This document shows, one piece after another, positions 5,559 to 14,258 of a stretch of DNA of 19,765 nt (the first letter of the stretch is position 1; every line of letters starts with the position of its first letter). This stretch comes from an uncultured Bacilli bacterium (lineage in GTDB: Bacteria > Bacillota_I > Bacilli_A > RF39 > UBA660), in contig CAKOMC010000026.1 in the NCBI GenBank assembly GCA_934096535.1, forward strand, positions 1-19,765, in the 5' to 3' direction. Below the pieces are notes generated by a model, which saw only the letters and a program-made list of their open reading frames with translations, made no database searches and had not been told where the DNA came from. The translations under genes were made by a program, and so were the position numbers.

Positions 5559-7029
5559 AATCTTCACTTATATTACAAATATAACCATTACTTTCTAAAT
5601 GAGTTTTTACTTCATCTTGATTAGTTAAATTTGCCACATTATCAATTTCACTAGTTTTAGTAGCTCTCTTATTTACTTCTTCTAAAACATAACCACTGGC
5701 TTGTAAATTGTCTTTAATACTTGTATAATCAGTTTCTCCTAAATAAGTTCTAGTGGTTAGTAAAGTACCACTTTTTAAGGCTTTTGCCCATGTAAACAAT
5801 AAAGTATAGTTATTATTTTCAATCATCATTTTACTATTTTCATCTAAACCTATTCCGGATTTACTACATATTAATTTGGTTAATTTTTCTAAAATATTTA
5901 AATCAATTGTATAATCAGCACTGTTCCCCAAATTATCTTTAGCGGTAATACTAGCCGTTACTTCGCCAACATTACTAGTATCTACAGGACTGGTAAGCTC
6001 ATAGCTACATTCAGAAATATCATCACAAGATAAAACTAACATATCCTTAGTAATAACCGTCCCACTATCAAAGTCTTTAACATCTTTAAAAGTTATAACT
6101 GGAGCCTTCGTATCATTAACCGTAATCGTTCCCGTTTTAGTTGTATTACCATAACTAACTTTATAAGTATAAGTTCCTATCTCATTTTTAACTCCTGATA
6201 AATCTAGGCTATAATCAGGTTCACTTATATCCGTTAAATTAATATAACTACGAACGGACTGCGGAATTTCTTCCCCTAATTCGACGATAACATTTTTTGT
6301 TTCAAAATTACGAGGATTATTTCTAAATAAATAATAATAAGTACCATAACCTACACCACATAAAGCTAAAACGAAGAAAAAACTTAAAACAATATTAGTA
6401 ATTAGTTCCCTTTTGGTCATAATTCTAACCTTTTTACCATTTTTGGTAACTATTTTACTAGCCTTTACACTAATATCCATGGGTTCAGGAAACTTATCGG
6501 TTAAAACACTAACAGTCCCGTTATTAACAGTTGCTACGGTAACTGTACCTTTTTGCGACTTAGTAACACTAGTTTCTTCTATTTTAATATTATTAGGGTT
6601 AGGATTAGAATTATTTGGAGAACTTACTTGAACATTAGAATTATTTGGCGTATTTTGAGTATTTGTTACCCCATTACCTTGATTAACCCCAGTGCCATTT
6701 ATTTGATTATTAACTACTTGAGTGTTAGGTAACGAATTTGCTTTATTATTAGGAGTCTGATTTACTTGGTTATTAGGCATAGGATTTACTTGATTATTAG
6801 GATTAACTAAATTACTATTAGCACCATTATTAACAGAGCCATTCATCTGACCACTTGGATTATTTACTCCTTGTATATTACTTGCCATATTAGGATTACT
6901 AACTACTTGCCCTTTACTAACATTACTTACGGTTCCCATATTATTTGGACTATTAACCATATTTTGATTATTATTCATATACTTTTGACCACTAGTATTA
7001 TTAACATTACTATTAGCGTTATTACTCAT
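5557..7029 (-). CDS. Single-pass membrane protein with Asn-rich cytosolic tail and Ig-like ectodomain
   Basis: 490 aa. The ATG at 7029 has AGAGG 9 bases upstream. Residues 1 to about 150 are low complexity, dominated by Asn with Pro, Gln, Val and Gly (repeated PNNQVN-like units). A basic stretch (NGKKVRIMTKREL) precedes one membrane segment at about 208-232, so the N-terminal tail should be cytosolic. Outside, two beta-sandwich-like segments are visible: one around NVIVELGEEIPQSV...GTYTYKVSYGN, and one beginning KAPVITFKDVKDFDSGTVI, typical of DUF5011 or HYR/Ig-like folds. A roughly 100-residue C-terminal domain follows with two near-repeated YxLEEVNKRA/SNGYICN ends. A constitutive-looking promoter and private terminator make it a monocistronic unit. 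Function is unknown; the layout suggests a sensor or scaffold linking the cell wall to the cytoplasm. Confidence 0.85.
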   Translation of the reverse strand: MSNNANSNVNNTSGQKYMNNNQNMVNSPNNMGTVSNVSKGQVVSNPNMASNIQGVNNPSGQMNGSVNNGANSNLVNPNNQVNPMPNNQVNQTPNNKANSLPNTQVVNNQINGTGVNQGNGVTNTQNTPNNSNVQVSSPNNSNPNPNNIKIEETSVTKSQKGTVTVATVNNGTVSVLTDKFPEPMDISVKASKIVTKNGKKVRIMTKRELITNIVLSFFFVLALCGVGYGTYYYLFRNNPRNFETKNVIVELGEEIPQSVRSYINLTDISEPDYSLDLSGVKNEIGTYTYKVSYGNTTKTGTITVNDTKAPVITFKDVKDFDSGTVITKDMLVLSCDDISECSYELTSPVDTSNVGEVTASITAKDNLGNSADYTIDLNILEKLTKLICSKSGIGLDENSKMMIENNNYTLLFTWAKALKSGTLLTTRTYLGETDYTSIKDNLQASGYVLEEVNKRATKTSEIDNVANLTNQDEVKTHLESNGYICNISED

Positions 7030-7058
7030 AATCCATAACCTCTTCTTATCTTAATATA

Positions 7059-7087
7059 ATTATAAACTAAATAATTTATTTTGACAA
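7059..7087 (-). promoter_or_regulatory. Sigma-A promoter for the 5557-7029 gene
   Basis: Minus strand: TTGTCA (7082-7087), 17-bp spacer, perfect TATAAT (7059-7064), 30 bp upstream of the start codon. Confidence 0.75.
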
Positions 7088-7089
7088 CG

Positions 7090-7113
7090 AAAAAAAGACC
7101 TAGTTATAAGTCT
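7090..7113 (-). terminator. Rho-independent terminator of the 7129-8614 operon
   Basis: Minus strand: AGACTTA, loop TAAC, TAGGTCT (7 pairs, one G-T), then seven T residues. It lies 15 bp after the last stop codon of the operon and just before the next promoter. Confidence 0.75.
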
Positions 7114-7128
7114 AATATTTACTATTAA

Positions 7129-7404
7129 TTATAGTCTCTTATTACCAAGTCCTAAAGATTTAATAATTTGGATTCGTTTTCTTGCAATCATCTCATGATT
7201 ATATTTACTAACAAGCTCAGATATAGTTAAATGATTATATATAACATCATTAGTTAACATCTTTTTAATCTCTTTACTTAAAATTAAAGCATCTTCTTCA
7301 CTTAATTTAGAACTTTCTAAATTTTTATATAAAACATTATTTACTAATATTTCATTAGCGTCTTCTATCTTTTTAATAAAACTAATATTTTTATTTAAAA
7401 ACAC
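7129..7404 (-). CDS. Small protein of unknown function (91 aa), last gene of operon
   Basis: 91 aa starting at a GTG at 7404, with GAAG a few bases upstream; the start lies 7 bp after the preceding gene's stop, so the two are probably translationally coupled. The sequence is charged, leucine- and isoleucine-rich and probably all-helical (SKLSEEDALILSKEIKKML, ISELVSKYNHEMIARKRI). There is no signal peptide, membrane segment or catalytic motif. I do not recognise the family. Being co-transcribed with three other small cytosolic proteins, it may work with them. Confidence 0.65.
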   Translation of the reverse strand: MFLNKNISFIKKIEDANEILVNNVLYKNLESSKLSEEDALILSKEIKKMLTNDVIYNHLTISELVSKYNHEMIARKRIQIIKSLGLGNKRL

Positions 7405-7411
7405 TATTTCT

Positions 7412-7642
7412 TCATAGAAGTCTTTGGCTTGCTAATCCCCAAGTAAACGCCTCATATTCCCTGGTATAGGTAATGCAAGACATCATATGATCATATACAA
7501 AATCATTTAAATGGGAAATTAAAAGGACTTTAAAATCACAAGATTCAAATCTATCAATAATACTCTGATATTCTTCAATACTTCTTGTTTTTCTAAGATA
7601 ATTAACTAAACGATTATAATCAATTAAATAGTTTTCTAGCAT
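7412..7642 (-). CDS. Small protein of unknown function (76 aa)
   Basis: 76 aa from an ATG at 7642, ending in TGA. Only a run of eight A residues, and no clear Shine-Dalgarno sequence, precedes the start, so translation may depend on coupling to the upstream gene 23 bp away. The protein looks helical and cytosolic (NRLVNYLRKTRSIEEYQSII, SHLNDFVYDHMMSCITYT), with two Cys and no recognisable motif. It sits between the 97-aa and 91-aa genes in the operon. Function unknown. Confidence 0.65.
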   Translation of the reverse strand: MLENYLIDYNRLVNYLRKTRSIEEYQSIIDRFESCDFKVLLISHLNDFVYDHMMSCITYTREYEAFTWGLASQRLL

Positions 7643-7665
7643 TTTTTTTAAATGGGCAAAAATGG

Positions 7666-7959
7666 TTAAAAACCACTATTTTCATAAGTACTAATATCTT
7701 TAATAGTCTTATTTAAGTTTTTTATTACACCCCATACCCTATTTTTTAATAAATACTCATTCTTCTTATTTATTAATTCATTATCACTTTTAAAATTGCA
7801 TGCCATCATTAAAGCTATATTTAACGCATTTATTTCATTTATCTCAGTATCTCTTAGTTTTTTCTTCTTTCCTATTCTTTTTAAGAATACTTCATAAATT
7901 CCAATAACATCAACAATAGTTGTATTTTCATCTATCTTTAATATTTTAGAATAATCCAC
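7666..7959 (-). CDS. Small protein of unknown function (97 aa), GTG start
   Basis: Two in-frame GTG codons exist, at 7968 and 7959. AGGA lies right against the first but 10 bases before the second, so 7959 (VDYSKILKI) is preferred. Either start overlaps the end of the 222-aa gene (stop at 7946), which indicates translational coupling. The protein is helical and lysine-rich (FLKRIGKKKKLRDTEINEI, ALMMACNFKSDNELINKK) with no membrane segment. Not recognised. Confidence 0.6.
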   Translation of the reverse strand: MDYSKILKIDENTTIVDVIGIYEVFLKRIGKKKKLRDTEINEINALNIALMMACNFKSDNELINKKNEYLLKNRVWGVIKNLNKTIKDISTYENSGF

Positions 7960-8614
7960 TGAAAACACTTCCTAAGGGATTTTTTTTCACTGTTTTTTGT
8001 CTCTTCATATAAGCTTCTTCATATCTTTGTTTATCTTCTAAAGCTTTTGGACACAATTTATCAAAGCCCCCATTTTCATAAATACTAACTACCATTAAAG
8101 CACTTAAATTATTAGTATCAAGACTATCTAACTTAGTCATAACTTTACATGGACGATAATATCTTTTATCTTCTGGCATATCAAAGGCTCTTGTTAATTC
8201 TTCTTCAAATATTTTATTAGTTCTTAATACTTGATTAGATAAAGCACTAAATTTTAAAATACTAGTCATATTTGTATAAATGAATTTAACTACCATATCT
8301 TGCGTATTACTTCTAATAGAACTATCAAATAAGCCTTTAAATTCTGGTGTTCTAAGTAATGGTGTAAACTCTCTTTCTTTAATATATTTATTAATATTAG
8401 CAAAGAATTCACTATTTAAAGCATACACGCCACCATAAGCACTAGTCATTCTAGGATTTTTTAATGTTTTTAAATATTTCTTTAATTCACCAATAATAAT
8501 TGGCATAAGATTACTATATTTATCATCCATTCTAATATATTTTTCATCTTCTACTTCTACAGCTTTACACAACTTATTAATTACATTTTCGGTCTTTTCT
8601 ATTAAATTGTTCAT
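7946..8614 (-). CDS. Protein of unknown function (222 aa), first gene of a four-gene operon
   Basis: 222 aa from an ATG at 8614, preceded by GTTGGGGGT about 5 bases upstream and by a near-consensus promoter. The protein is mostly helical and cytosolic, with no signal peptide or membrane segment. Visible landmarks are MTSAYGGVYALNSEFFANI, TPLLRTPEFKGLFDSS and a basic tail KRQKTVKKNPLGSVFSGLF. I see no nucleotide-binding or catalytic signature and cannot assign a family. Its 3' end overlaps the next gene by 14-23 bases, so it is co-translated with the three small genes that follow. Confidence 0.7.
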   Translation of the reverse strand: MNNLIEKTENVINKLCKAVEVEDEKYIRMDDKYSNLMPIIIGELKKYLKTLKNPRMTSAYGGVYALNSEFFANINKYIKEREFTPLLRTPEFKGLFDSSIRSNTQDMVVKFIYTNMTSILKFSALSNQVLRTNKIFEEELTRAFDMPEDKRYYRPCKVMTKLDSLDTNNLSALMVVSIYENGGFDKLCPKALEDKQRYEEAYMKRQKTVKKNPLGSVFSGLF

Positions 8615-8667
8615 TTTACCCCCAACTTTCTTTAAAATAAATTTTTCCCTTTTTTACAAGTTTGTCT

Positions 8668-8695
8668 AGTATAGCACATCTTTTTTATTTGTCAA
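8668..8695 (-). promoter_or_regulatory. Strong sigma-A promoter for the 7129-8614 operon
   Basis: Minus strand: perfect TTGACA (8690-8695), 16-bp spacer, TATACT (8668-8673) with an extended -10 TGC immediately before it. The -10 hexamer is 53 bp upstream of the start codon at 8614. Confidence 0.8.
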
Positions 8696-8726
8696 ATATT
8701 TTTTGTCCACCCAGTAATTTTCAAAA

Positions 8727-10319
8727 TCATTCAACCTTTAAACTACCGTCTTTTATTAATTTTCTTACCGTAATGGTTGGTATTTCTCCAGTTTTTAATT
8801 CAATTTCATTTTCTAGAATCTTTTTTGCCCAATTACCCCTATGGACATAGCGCCTACATAAGTTATTTCTAATGATTTCCGTTTTACTTAATTTACTAAG
8901 TTCATAAAATTCTTGCATATTCATCGCATAAACTGCATGACCTAAAGCTAAATTACTATCATTTTGTTTATCATAAAATCTATCTAATATTACTCTACCA
9001 TTAGCATAAATATAGCCTATATAACCATCAAAAGTATTTTTACCTTTAATTCGATAAAGGGGATTTGTTGACTCATACAATTGTTTCTTAGTCATAAAAA
9101 GTTTTAACAACTTCTCTTCATTCTCTTTTTTTCCTATTACACTCAAACCCTTAGAACTTCCATTAGTCTTTCTCGTAATATCCTCTTCTACTTGACTATT
9201 TGGTTCTAAAAAATCCCAATTAGCTCCTAAATCTTTTAAATAAGCCATCATAAAAGCCGAAACTTCATCTAAATTCATACCTTCAAAATTAAAAGAAGAC
9301 AAATCAATCATTTTTAAATTAGGATTATCTACTAATAACTTAGTATACATATCATATAATATTTTAGGTGTAATAATTACTTCTTTAGTAGTACTATTAT
9401 CCTTCATAACTAATAAACCATTTTGTATATCCTTACTCTTGCTACCGATAACTATTCTAATATCTTTTTCTAAAATATCTTTTTTATTAATAAAGTAATT
9501 AGATACATAATATAAACATTCTTGGCGATATATTCCGGTAAATAATTTTGCTTGTTTTAAATGTTGATAAGCAAAATATAGTTCTAAATTATCAATATCT
9601 TTTTGATTCAAGTCCTTAAAATCAATGGGATTATTATTAATATAAGCAATTATTTTGTCTTTATTATTTACTAAATTAGTTAGACAAGATACCATTTGTT
9701 CAATAAATCTTTCAAAACTAAATTTCTTAGTATCTTCAATCAAATCTTCCATTGTAACTGTATCATACAAGGAATGTTTACGAAATTCTTTATTTAAGGT
9801 AATTAGTTTTAAAGTACGATCTCTAGGACTTAACTTATTAAGAGGCTCAATTATTCCTTTAGTTAAATTATAATTACCTTGAACTGTTTCTAAATATTTT
9901 TGGTATATGTTAGGAAATTTCCTTTTTAATTCATTAGGAGTCTTTACTTGTTTTAAAATTTCAGTTCTTTCTAAAAATTGTCTAACCATATCACTAGTAT
10001 CTAATAATTCTTCATAATCATTAACTGTAATATTAGTGTTTAAAGTCTTATCCAAAGTCTTATAGAATCCTAAATCGGAAAATATTATTTTACCTTTTAA
10101 GTCTTCAAAATCATGAACAATAGCTAAAGTTCCATAAAAATCTAGGGAAATTAAACTCTTAGCTTGTCTACTAATAAATTCTAGATAAGCAAAAGTACTC
10201 TTTTGTAAAATGCTAGCCATTTTCTTTTGATTACTAACGATAGCTATTAAATCTGTAGGCTCTATTAAAATGGGAAAATTAATTGGTACTCCTTTATTTA
10301 AACTATTATCAATATTCAT
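8727..10319 (-). CDS. Protein of unknown function (530 aa)
   Basis: 530 aa from an ATG at 10319 with AAAAGGGGG about 8 bases upstream; stop TGA. It is cytosolic by appearance, without a signal peptide or membrane segment, and a mix of helices and strands. Landmarks: ILIEPTDLIAIVSNQKKMA (residues about 17-35), SLDFYGTLAIVHDFEDLKG (about 58-77), YVSNYFINKKDILEKDIRI, and a C-terminal part with NPLYRIKGKNTFDGYIGYIYANGRVILDRFY followed by a basic segment (NNLCRRYVHRGNWAKK). The latter looks like a compact beta-rich domain that could bind a ligand or nucleic acid, but I cannot name a family. It has its own promoter and no clear terminator before the next operon's promoter, so read-through into 7129-8614 is possible and the five genes may act together. 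Confidence 0.75.
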   Translation of the reverse strand: MNIDNSLNKGVPINFPILIEPTDLIAIVSNQKKMASILQKSTFAYLEFISRQAKSLISLDFYGTLAIVHDFEDLKGKIIFSDLGFYKTLDKTLNTNITVNDYEELLDTSDMVRQFLERTEILKQVKTPNELKRKFPNIYQKYLETVQGNYNLTKGIIEPLNKLSPRDRTLKLITLNKEFRKHSLYDTVTMEDLIEDTKKFSFERFIEQMVSCLTNLVNNKDKIIAYINNNPIDFKDLNQKDIDNLELYFAYQHLKQAKLFTGIYRQECLYYVSNYFINKKDILEKDIRIVIGSKSKDIQNGLLVMKDNSTTKEVIITPKILYDMYTKLLVDNPNLKMIDLSSFNFEGMNLDEVSAFMMAYLKDLGANWDFLEPNSQVEEDITRKTNGSSKGLSVIGKKENEEKLLKLFMTKKQLYESTNPLYRIKGKNTFDGYIGYIYANGRVILDRFYDKQNDSNLALGHAVYAMNMQEFYELSKLSKTEIIRNNLCRRYVHRGNWAKKILENEIELKTGEIPTITVRKLIKDGSLKVE

Positions 10320-10352
10320 AAAAAATCCCCCTTTTATAAATAATTGTTCTAT

Positions 10353-10381
10353 ACTCTAACACTATGTTTACAAATTGTCAA
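10353..10381 (-). promoter_or_regulatory. Sigma-A promoter for the 530-aa gene
   Basis: Minus strand: perfect TTGACA (10376-10381), 17-bp spacer, TAGAGT (10353-10358) preceded by TGT, giving an extended -10. It lies 33 bp upstream of the start codon. Confidence 0.7.
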
Positions 10382-10408
10382 GAATTATATTATAGTACTT
10401 TTTAACAT

Positions 10409-10441
10409 AAAAAAACTGCTAGAAGTAATATCTAACAGTTT
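10409..10441 (-). terminator. Rho-independent terminator of the 433-aa gene
   Basis: Minus strand: AAACTGTTAGA, 7-base loop, TCTAGCAGTTT (11 pairs, one G-T), then TTTT. It starts 9 bp after the stop codon at 10450. Confidence 0.85.
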
Positions 10442-10449
10442 ATAAATTA

Positions 10450-11751
10450 TTAACCAATTATTTCATTATATAAATCTATTATACTCTTTATTAAATCTGA
10501 TTTTTCTATCTCTTCTAAGGCTTTATCTAATTTAGATATATCAATCTCTGTTATCTTAGTAATATCTTCTACATTACTAAAGTTATTACTACTTATATTA
10601 GCTTTTTCTTCAATAGTATAATTAGCTTCATAATTATAAGTATTATATTTAAAAGTAAATACTCCATTAGTCTTATTACCATCTTTATTAGACTGATTAG
10701 TTACATTAAAAGGATATACCTTATTTTCATGATGTAGTGTAAAATCTAAATTTAAATTATCACTATTACTAAAGGTAGCTTCTAAAACTAAATTATCTAA
10801 ACTATAAATATTTACGGAATAAGTCTCTTTATCTAAATTAGCACTACCAGTAAGCTTAACAGAATTACCATTGTTATATAATTCAAAATTAATAATATTA
10901 TCATTAAATTCTAAACGAATAGTTACGGTATCACCTAGATTAATCGTAATTAAAACTATTTTATTATTATCTAAATATATATTAAATGTCCCTTCACCAC
11001 TAATATTATCTACTAGTTCTTTAAAATTGTCTTTAGTTATTCCATCTTGTTTAAAATACTCACCAAATAAGTTAAATAAATTATCTTTTAAATCTTTATT
11101 CTTATCAATATTATTTATTAATACTTTTAATGACTTATTATTTATTTTATAAGAATATTTAGTAGTCTTAATTTCTTTATCGGATATAGTAATATTTTCT
11201 TTACTTTTAGAAGCATAACGATTTTTAAAAGATTTATTCATTTCTTTAGATAATCCATTAACTATAGTCTTAAATGTATTAGTATCATAATTAAAGTTAG
11301 AAGTTAATAGATTAATATAAGCATCTAAAGTAGTACTACAATTATTTTTACAACCAGAATCTATATTTAAGTTTAAATTATAAGCTTTATCTAAGATGCT
11401 GTCTGATTTTAAATAGATTTTACTTTGTTCTTTATATAAACCTAAATCATAATTATTATAATTAGCTTTAATATTTAATAAATTATTTTCTTTATCTATA
11501 TTACCATTTAAAGTTAATTTATCGGTAGTATTACCTGGTCTAGTTAAGATTAAATTTAAATTGGTTGGCTTTTTAAAATTTAAGAAATCAATATTATTTT
11601 TATCTAAGCCTTCTATTATTTTAGTATTTAAATTACTTACCGTTGTTTTAAATATTTTAGTTTTATCTGTAAATAAATTAATAATTAAAATACTAAGAAG
11701 AAGACAAGCTAAACAAATAATACCAATAGTTATTTTTTTATTTTTTTTCAT
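10450..11751 (-). CDS. Membrane-anchored, beta-rich exported protein of unknown function (433 aa)
   Basis: 433 aa from an ATG at 11751. The N-terminus is a basic stretch plus one membrane segment (about residues 8-28, ITIGIICLACLLLSILIINL); the Cys residues there do not form a good lipobox, so an uncleaved anchor is more likely than a lipoprotein. The ectodomain is rich in Asn, Lys and alternating hydrophobic residues (NLILTRPGNTTDKLTLNGNI, GTFNIYLDNNKIVLITINLGDTVTIRLEF), suggesting long antiparallel sheets. It has one CKNNC pair and ends in a short helix. Its length and layout recall solute-shield or LolA-like beta proteins, but I cannot assign a family. No clear Shine-Dalgarno precedes the start, and a hairpin ends 18 bases upstream of it, so expression may be low or depend on read-through from the pilin-like gene. 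Confidence 0.8.
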   Translation of the reverse strand: MKKNKKITIGIICLACLLLSILIINLFTDKTKIFKTTVSNLNTKIIEGLDKNNIDFLNFKKPTNLNLILTRPGNTTDKLTLNGNIDKENNLLNIKANYNNYDLGLYKEQSKIYLKSDSILDKAYNLNLNIDSGCKNNCSTTLDAYINLLTSNFNYDTNTFKTIVNGLSKEMNKSFKNRYASKSKENITISDKEIKTTKYSYKINNKSLKVLINNIDKNKDLKDNLFNLFGEYFKQDGITKDNFKELVDNISGEGTFNIYLDNNKIVLITINLGDTVTIRLEFNDNIINFELYNNGNSVKLTGSANLDKETYSVNIYSLDNLVLEATFSNSDNLNLDFTLHHENKVYPFNVTNQSNKDGNKTNGVFTFKYNTYNYEANYTIEEKANISSNNFSNVEDITKITEIDISKLDKALEEIEKSDLIKSIIDLYNEIIG

Positions 11752-11769
11752 TAGTTATTTATAATAAAT

Positions 11770-11802
11770 TTCATCCTAAAGGCATAAAGCCTTTAAGATG
11801 AA
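11770..11802 (-). terminator. Hairpin between the pilin-like and 433-aa genes
   Basis: TTCATCCTAAAGGC pairs with GCCTTTAAGATGAA around a 5-base loop (one mismatch). It is the most stable hairpin nearby and lies 20 bp after the stop at 11822, but it is followed by AAATTTATTA and not a U-tract. It could attenuate or merely process the transcript that continues into the 433-aa gene. Confidence 0.5.
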
Positions 11803-11821
11803 TATACCCTTTCTATATTTT

Positions 11822-14191
11822 TTAACATGAGGCAAAAATAATACCAAGAATAGCGGCAATACCCCCAACTACAGGGCCAAGTAAGGCAATAGCAAAGCCA
11901 CCACCTATAATACCAACTCCAGCTTTAACAGCCAAATTTTCGGCTGCTCCACAAGCATTAGATTTGGTTGTAGCGCCGTGATAAACACAGTTTCCCGCAT
12001 TAGTACAAACTCGTTGATAAATAGTTTTACTAGATTTAGCTTCCAATTCAAAAGAAACAGAATCACTTAAATCATAACTTTCGCCATCCCAGCTTTGCGC
12101 TTTAGAAGCAACACCACTTGGGGGATATTTAGTTATTTCCATTCCAAAAGTTGTCGTTGTACACTTATTAAGCCAAAGAATGCCACAACCATAGGTTTCA
12201 CCAGAATGGACCGTTGTTTTATAATCTAGCGCATCAGCAGTTTCTCTTTTTATAGTTGGACCACTACAACTACCAGTTAGGCCAGCCTCATTAGTAACTT
12301 TACCCGTTAAAGTTTCACCAGCAGTACTCCAGTTAACAGTATAATTATTAGGCTTATCATTGATAGTCTTACTAACTACATATTGAGAATTTGAGGTAAT
12401 TTCCGCTGTAACATCAGACAAATACCATTCATTTTCAACTTCATGACAAACGATACTACCACTAGAACCCCAATTATTGCCGAACAAACCACCAAGCAAG
12501 CCCCCAACAAAACTATTATTGTTGTTGTTATTATTGTTGTTGTTATTATTAGCTTGCCATTGACATTCATTATGGCTAGGACCTTTAGTTCCTGATGTCA
12601 CTTGAATTGAACAACTTGGCGTCTGGGTTAATCTCTTAACGGTTAACTTACAAGTATTGGTATTACCGGCATTATCTTTTACATAGCCATAATAAGTTAC
12701 ACCATTTCTATCGGTATCATGATTTAAAATGGCTTGCTTTTGATTATTATATTCAGCATTAGAACTCGTTGTAATCCCATATTCACTAACTCCACTTAAA
12801 TTATCATTAGTTTTTAGATTTAACTTAACATCGCCAATATACCAACCATTTTGGCCTCTAGCACTGCTGGAATCAACGACAATTTCACAAGTTGGAGCAG
12901 TTTTATCAACTTTAACAGTTAAAGCATCAACTTTACAAGCTACCGTATTACCGACATTATCACTAATATTCCATGAAAAACCTTCAATAGTCTGGGTATC
13001 ATTTGATACCGTCTTAGATATAGGACTAGTTGCACATCCAGTTCCTTTATTATCCTGACAACCATAAGTATAAGTATAATCTTTATTAGTCCAAGTTGTA
13101 TTAGCTTTTGGTAACATACAAACAGGCAAATTATATTCTGCATTAGTTATACTAATTGTTGAAGCTTTAGAAATATTTCCGGCGGCGTCTATAGCATAAC
13201 CATAATAAGTTCCATTTTCATAAACAGCCTTGGCATGACTAGAAACTTCTATATCAAAATCACTCTTATTAGGAGTATAATTACTATCATTAGTTAAGAA
13301 ATAACCCACAGCTTTACCGTCAGTCTTTGTATATCCAATCCCCGAACCGCTACCATCAGAGCCATTAAAGTTTATTACTTTAGTTGCTCTTTTCGTATTT
13401 TCATCCAATGTTTCATAAGCAGCATTGGCATCCATTGTTAAAGTTGGAATCTCTTTATCAATCTTAACACTAACAGTTTGCCTATATTGTCTTTTATTGG
13501 CTTCTATCTGTACCACCATATTAGTATTATAAACTGAATAAGTTTTTACTTTATAAATATTAGCATAGGTTTCATTAGCCGTAACATTCCCCGCTAAATT
13601 ACCTTCTTTAGTATCACTACTAAGTCCCCAAGTAATCTTAACATTGGTCTTGTCTGGTAAAGTATTAGGATCTATAAATAAATATAAATTTTTATTAGTC
13701 CATTTAACATTCTTATTATTACCAATATCATTTAAATTAATATCATCAGTGCCATTTTTTTCTTCATATTCATAAGCATAGATTTTAATTTTGGCAGCTG
13801 CTACATCTAGATTAGCAATATCACAAGATGAACCCGCATCAACATCTACATCATAATCATCTATTTCTCTTTTAATATTAATTTCATAGCAATCTAAGTA
13901 ACCTCCTAAGGGATTACTTACTTTCTCATTTTTATCAGTATCATTTTCTATATCTAAGTAGCCTTCCATAACTAACTTAGCAACACTGATTGTTTCATTA
14001 TTAATATTGTTATCAGTAGCATATTCTACTGACTTGGTTTTAATTAAATTTAGCTTATTATCATAAGCTCGTTTTTTCATGCTTTTACTAATTCCATTAT
14101 AAGTAAATGATGCTATAGTTATTAAAATACCCATTATTACAATAACGGCTAAAAGTTCTGGAATTGAAAAGCCTTTACTTCTTTTTTTCAT
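11822..14191 (-). CDS. Large pilin-like surface protein with prepilin signal, Ig-like repeats and hydrophobic C-terminus
   Basis: 789 aa from the ATG at 14191. An in-frame TTG at 14209 would add six residues, but the AAAGG ribosome site lies inside that extension, so the ATG is preferred. The N-terminus KKRSKG/FSIPELLAVIVIMGIL is a textbook type IV prepilin signal: cleavage after Gly7, Phe at +1, Glu at +5, then a hydrophobic helix to about residue 30. A pilin-like helix and a Cys-containing loop follow. Then come several Ig-like modules marked by DAAGNIS, DNVGNTVAC and DNAGNTNTC, a tract of 12 Asn near residue 550, and further Cys-rich beta modules. The last 40 residues (AVKAGVGIIGGGFAIALLG...) are hydrophobic and Gly-rich, like a membrane hairpin. 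Normal pilins are about 150 aa, so this is a giant relative, perhaps a minor tip adhesin. No prepilin peptidase or assembly ATPase gene is nearby. Confidence 0.85.
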   Translation of the reverse strand: MKKRSKGFSIPELLAVIVIMGILITIASFTYNGISKSMKKRAYDNKLNLIKTKSVEYATDNNINNETISVAKLVMEGYLDIENDTDKNEKVSNPLGGYLDCYEINIKREIDDYDVDVDAGSSCDIANLDVAAAKIKIYAYEYEEKNGTDDINLNDIGNNKNVKWTNKNLYLFIDPNTLPDKTNVKITWGLSSDTKEGNLAGNVTANETYANIYKVKTYSVYNTNMVVQIEANKRQYRQTVSVKIDKEIPTLTMDANAAYETLDENTKRATKVINFNGSDGSGSGIGYTKTDGKAVGYFLTNDSNYTPNKSDFDIEVSSHAKAVYENGTYYGYAIDAAGNISKASTISITNAEYNLPVCMLPKANTTWTNKDYTYTYGCQDNKGTGCATSPISKTVSNDTQTIEGFSWNISDNVGNTVACKVDALTVKVDKTAPTCEIVVDSSSARGQNGWYIGDVKLNLKTNDNLSGVSEYGITTSSNAEYNNQKQAILNHDTDRNGVTYYGYVKDNAGNTNTCKLTVKRLTQTPSCSIQVTSGTKGPSHNECQWQANNNNNNNNNNNNSFVGGLLGGLFGNNWGSSGSIVCHEVENEWYLSDVTAEITSNSQYVVSKTINDKPNNYTVNWSTAGETLTGKVTNEAGLTGSCSGPTIKRETADALDYKTTVHSGETYGCGILWLNKCTTTTFGMEITKYPPSGVASKAQSWDGESYDLSDSVSFELEAKSSKTIYQRVCTNAGNCVYHGATTKSNACGAAENLAVKAGVGIIGGGFAIALLGPVVGGIAAILGIIFASC
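12515..12550. repeat. Trinucleotide tract encoding 12 Asn
   Basis: Twelve consecutive GTT/ATT units (AAC/AAT on the coding strand) in blocks of two or three. The tract sits between two Cys-rich modules of the pilin-like protein. Slippage by whole codons would change linker length without breaking the frame. Confidence 0.8.
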
Positions 14192-14258
14192 CACACTATT
14201 TCCTTTCAAACTTTATTTTTTTAATTCTCTTATCAATAAATACCCACCTACTTCACTT

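Noticed and set aside
12376..12570. Poly-Ile/Thr minus-strand frame over the Asn tract
   Set aside because: It is the out-of-frame reading of the AAT/AAC repeat inside the pilin-like gene.
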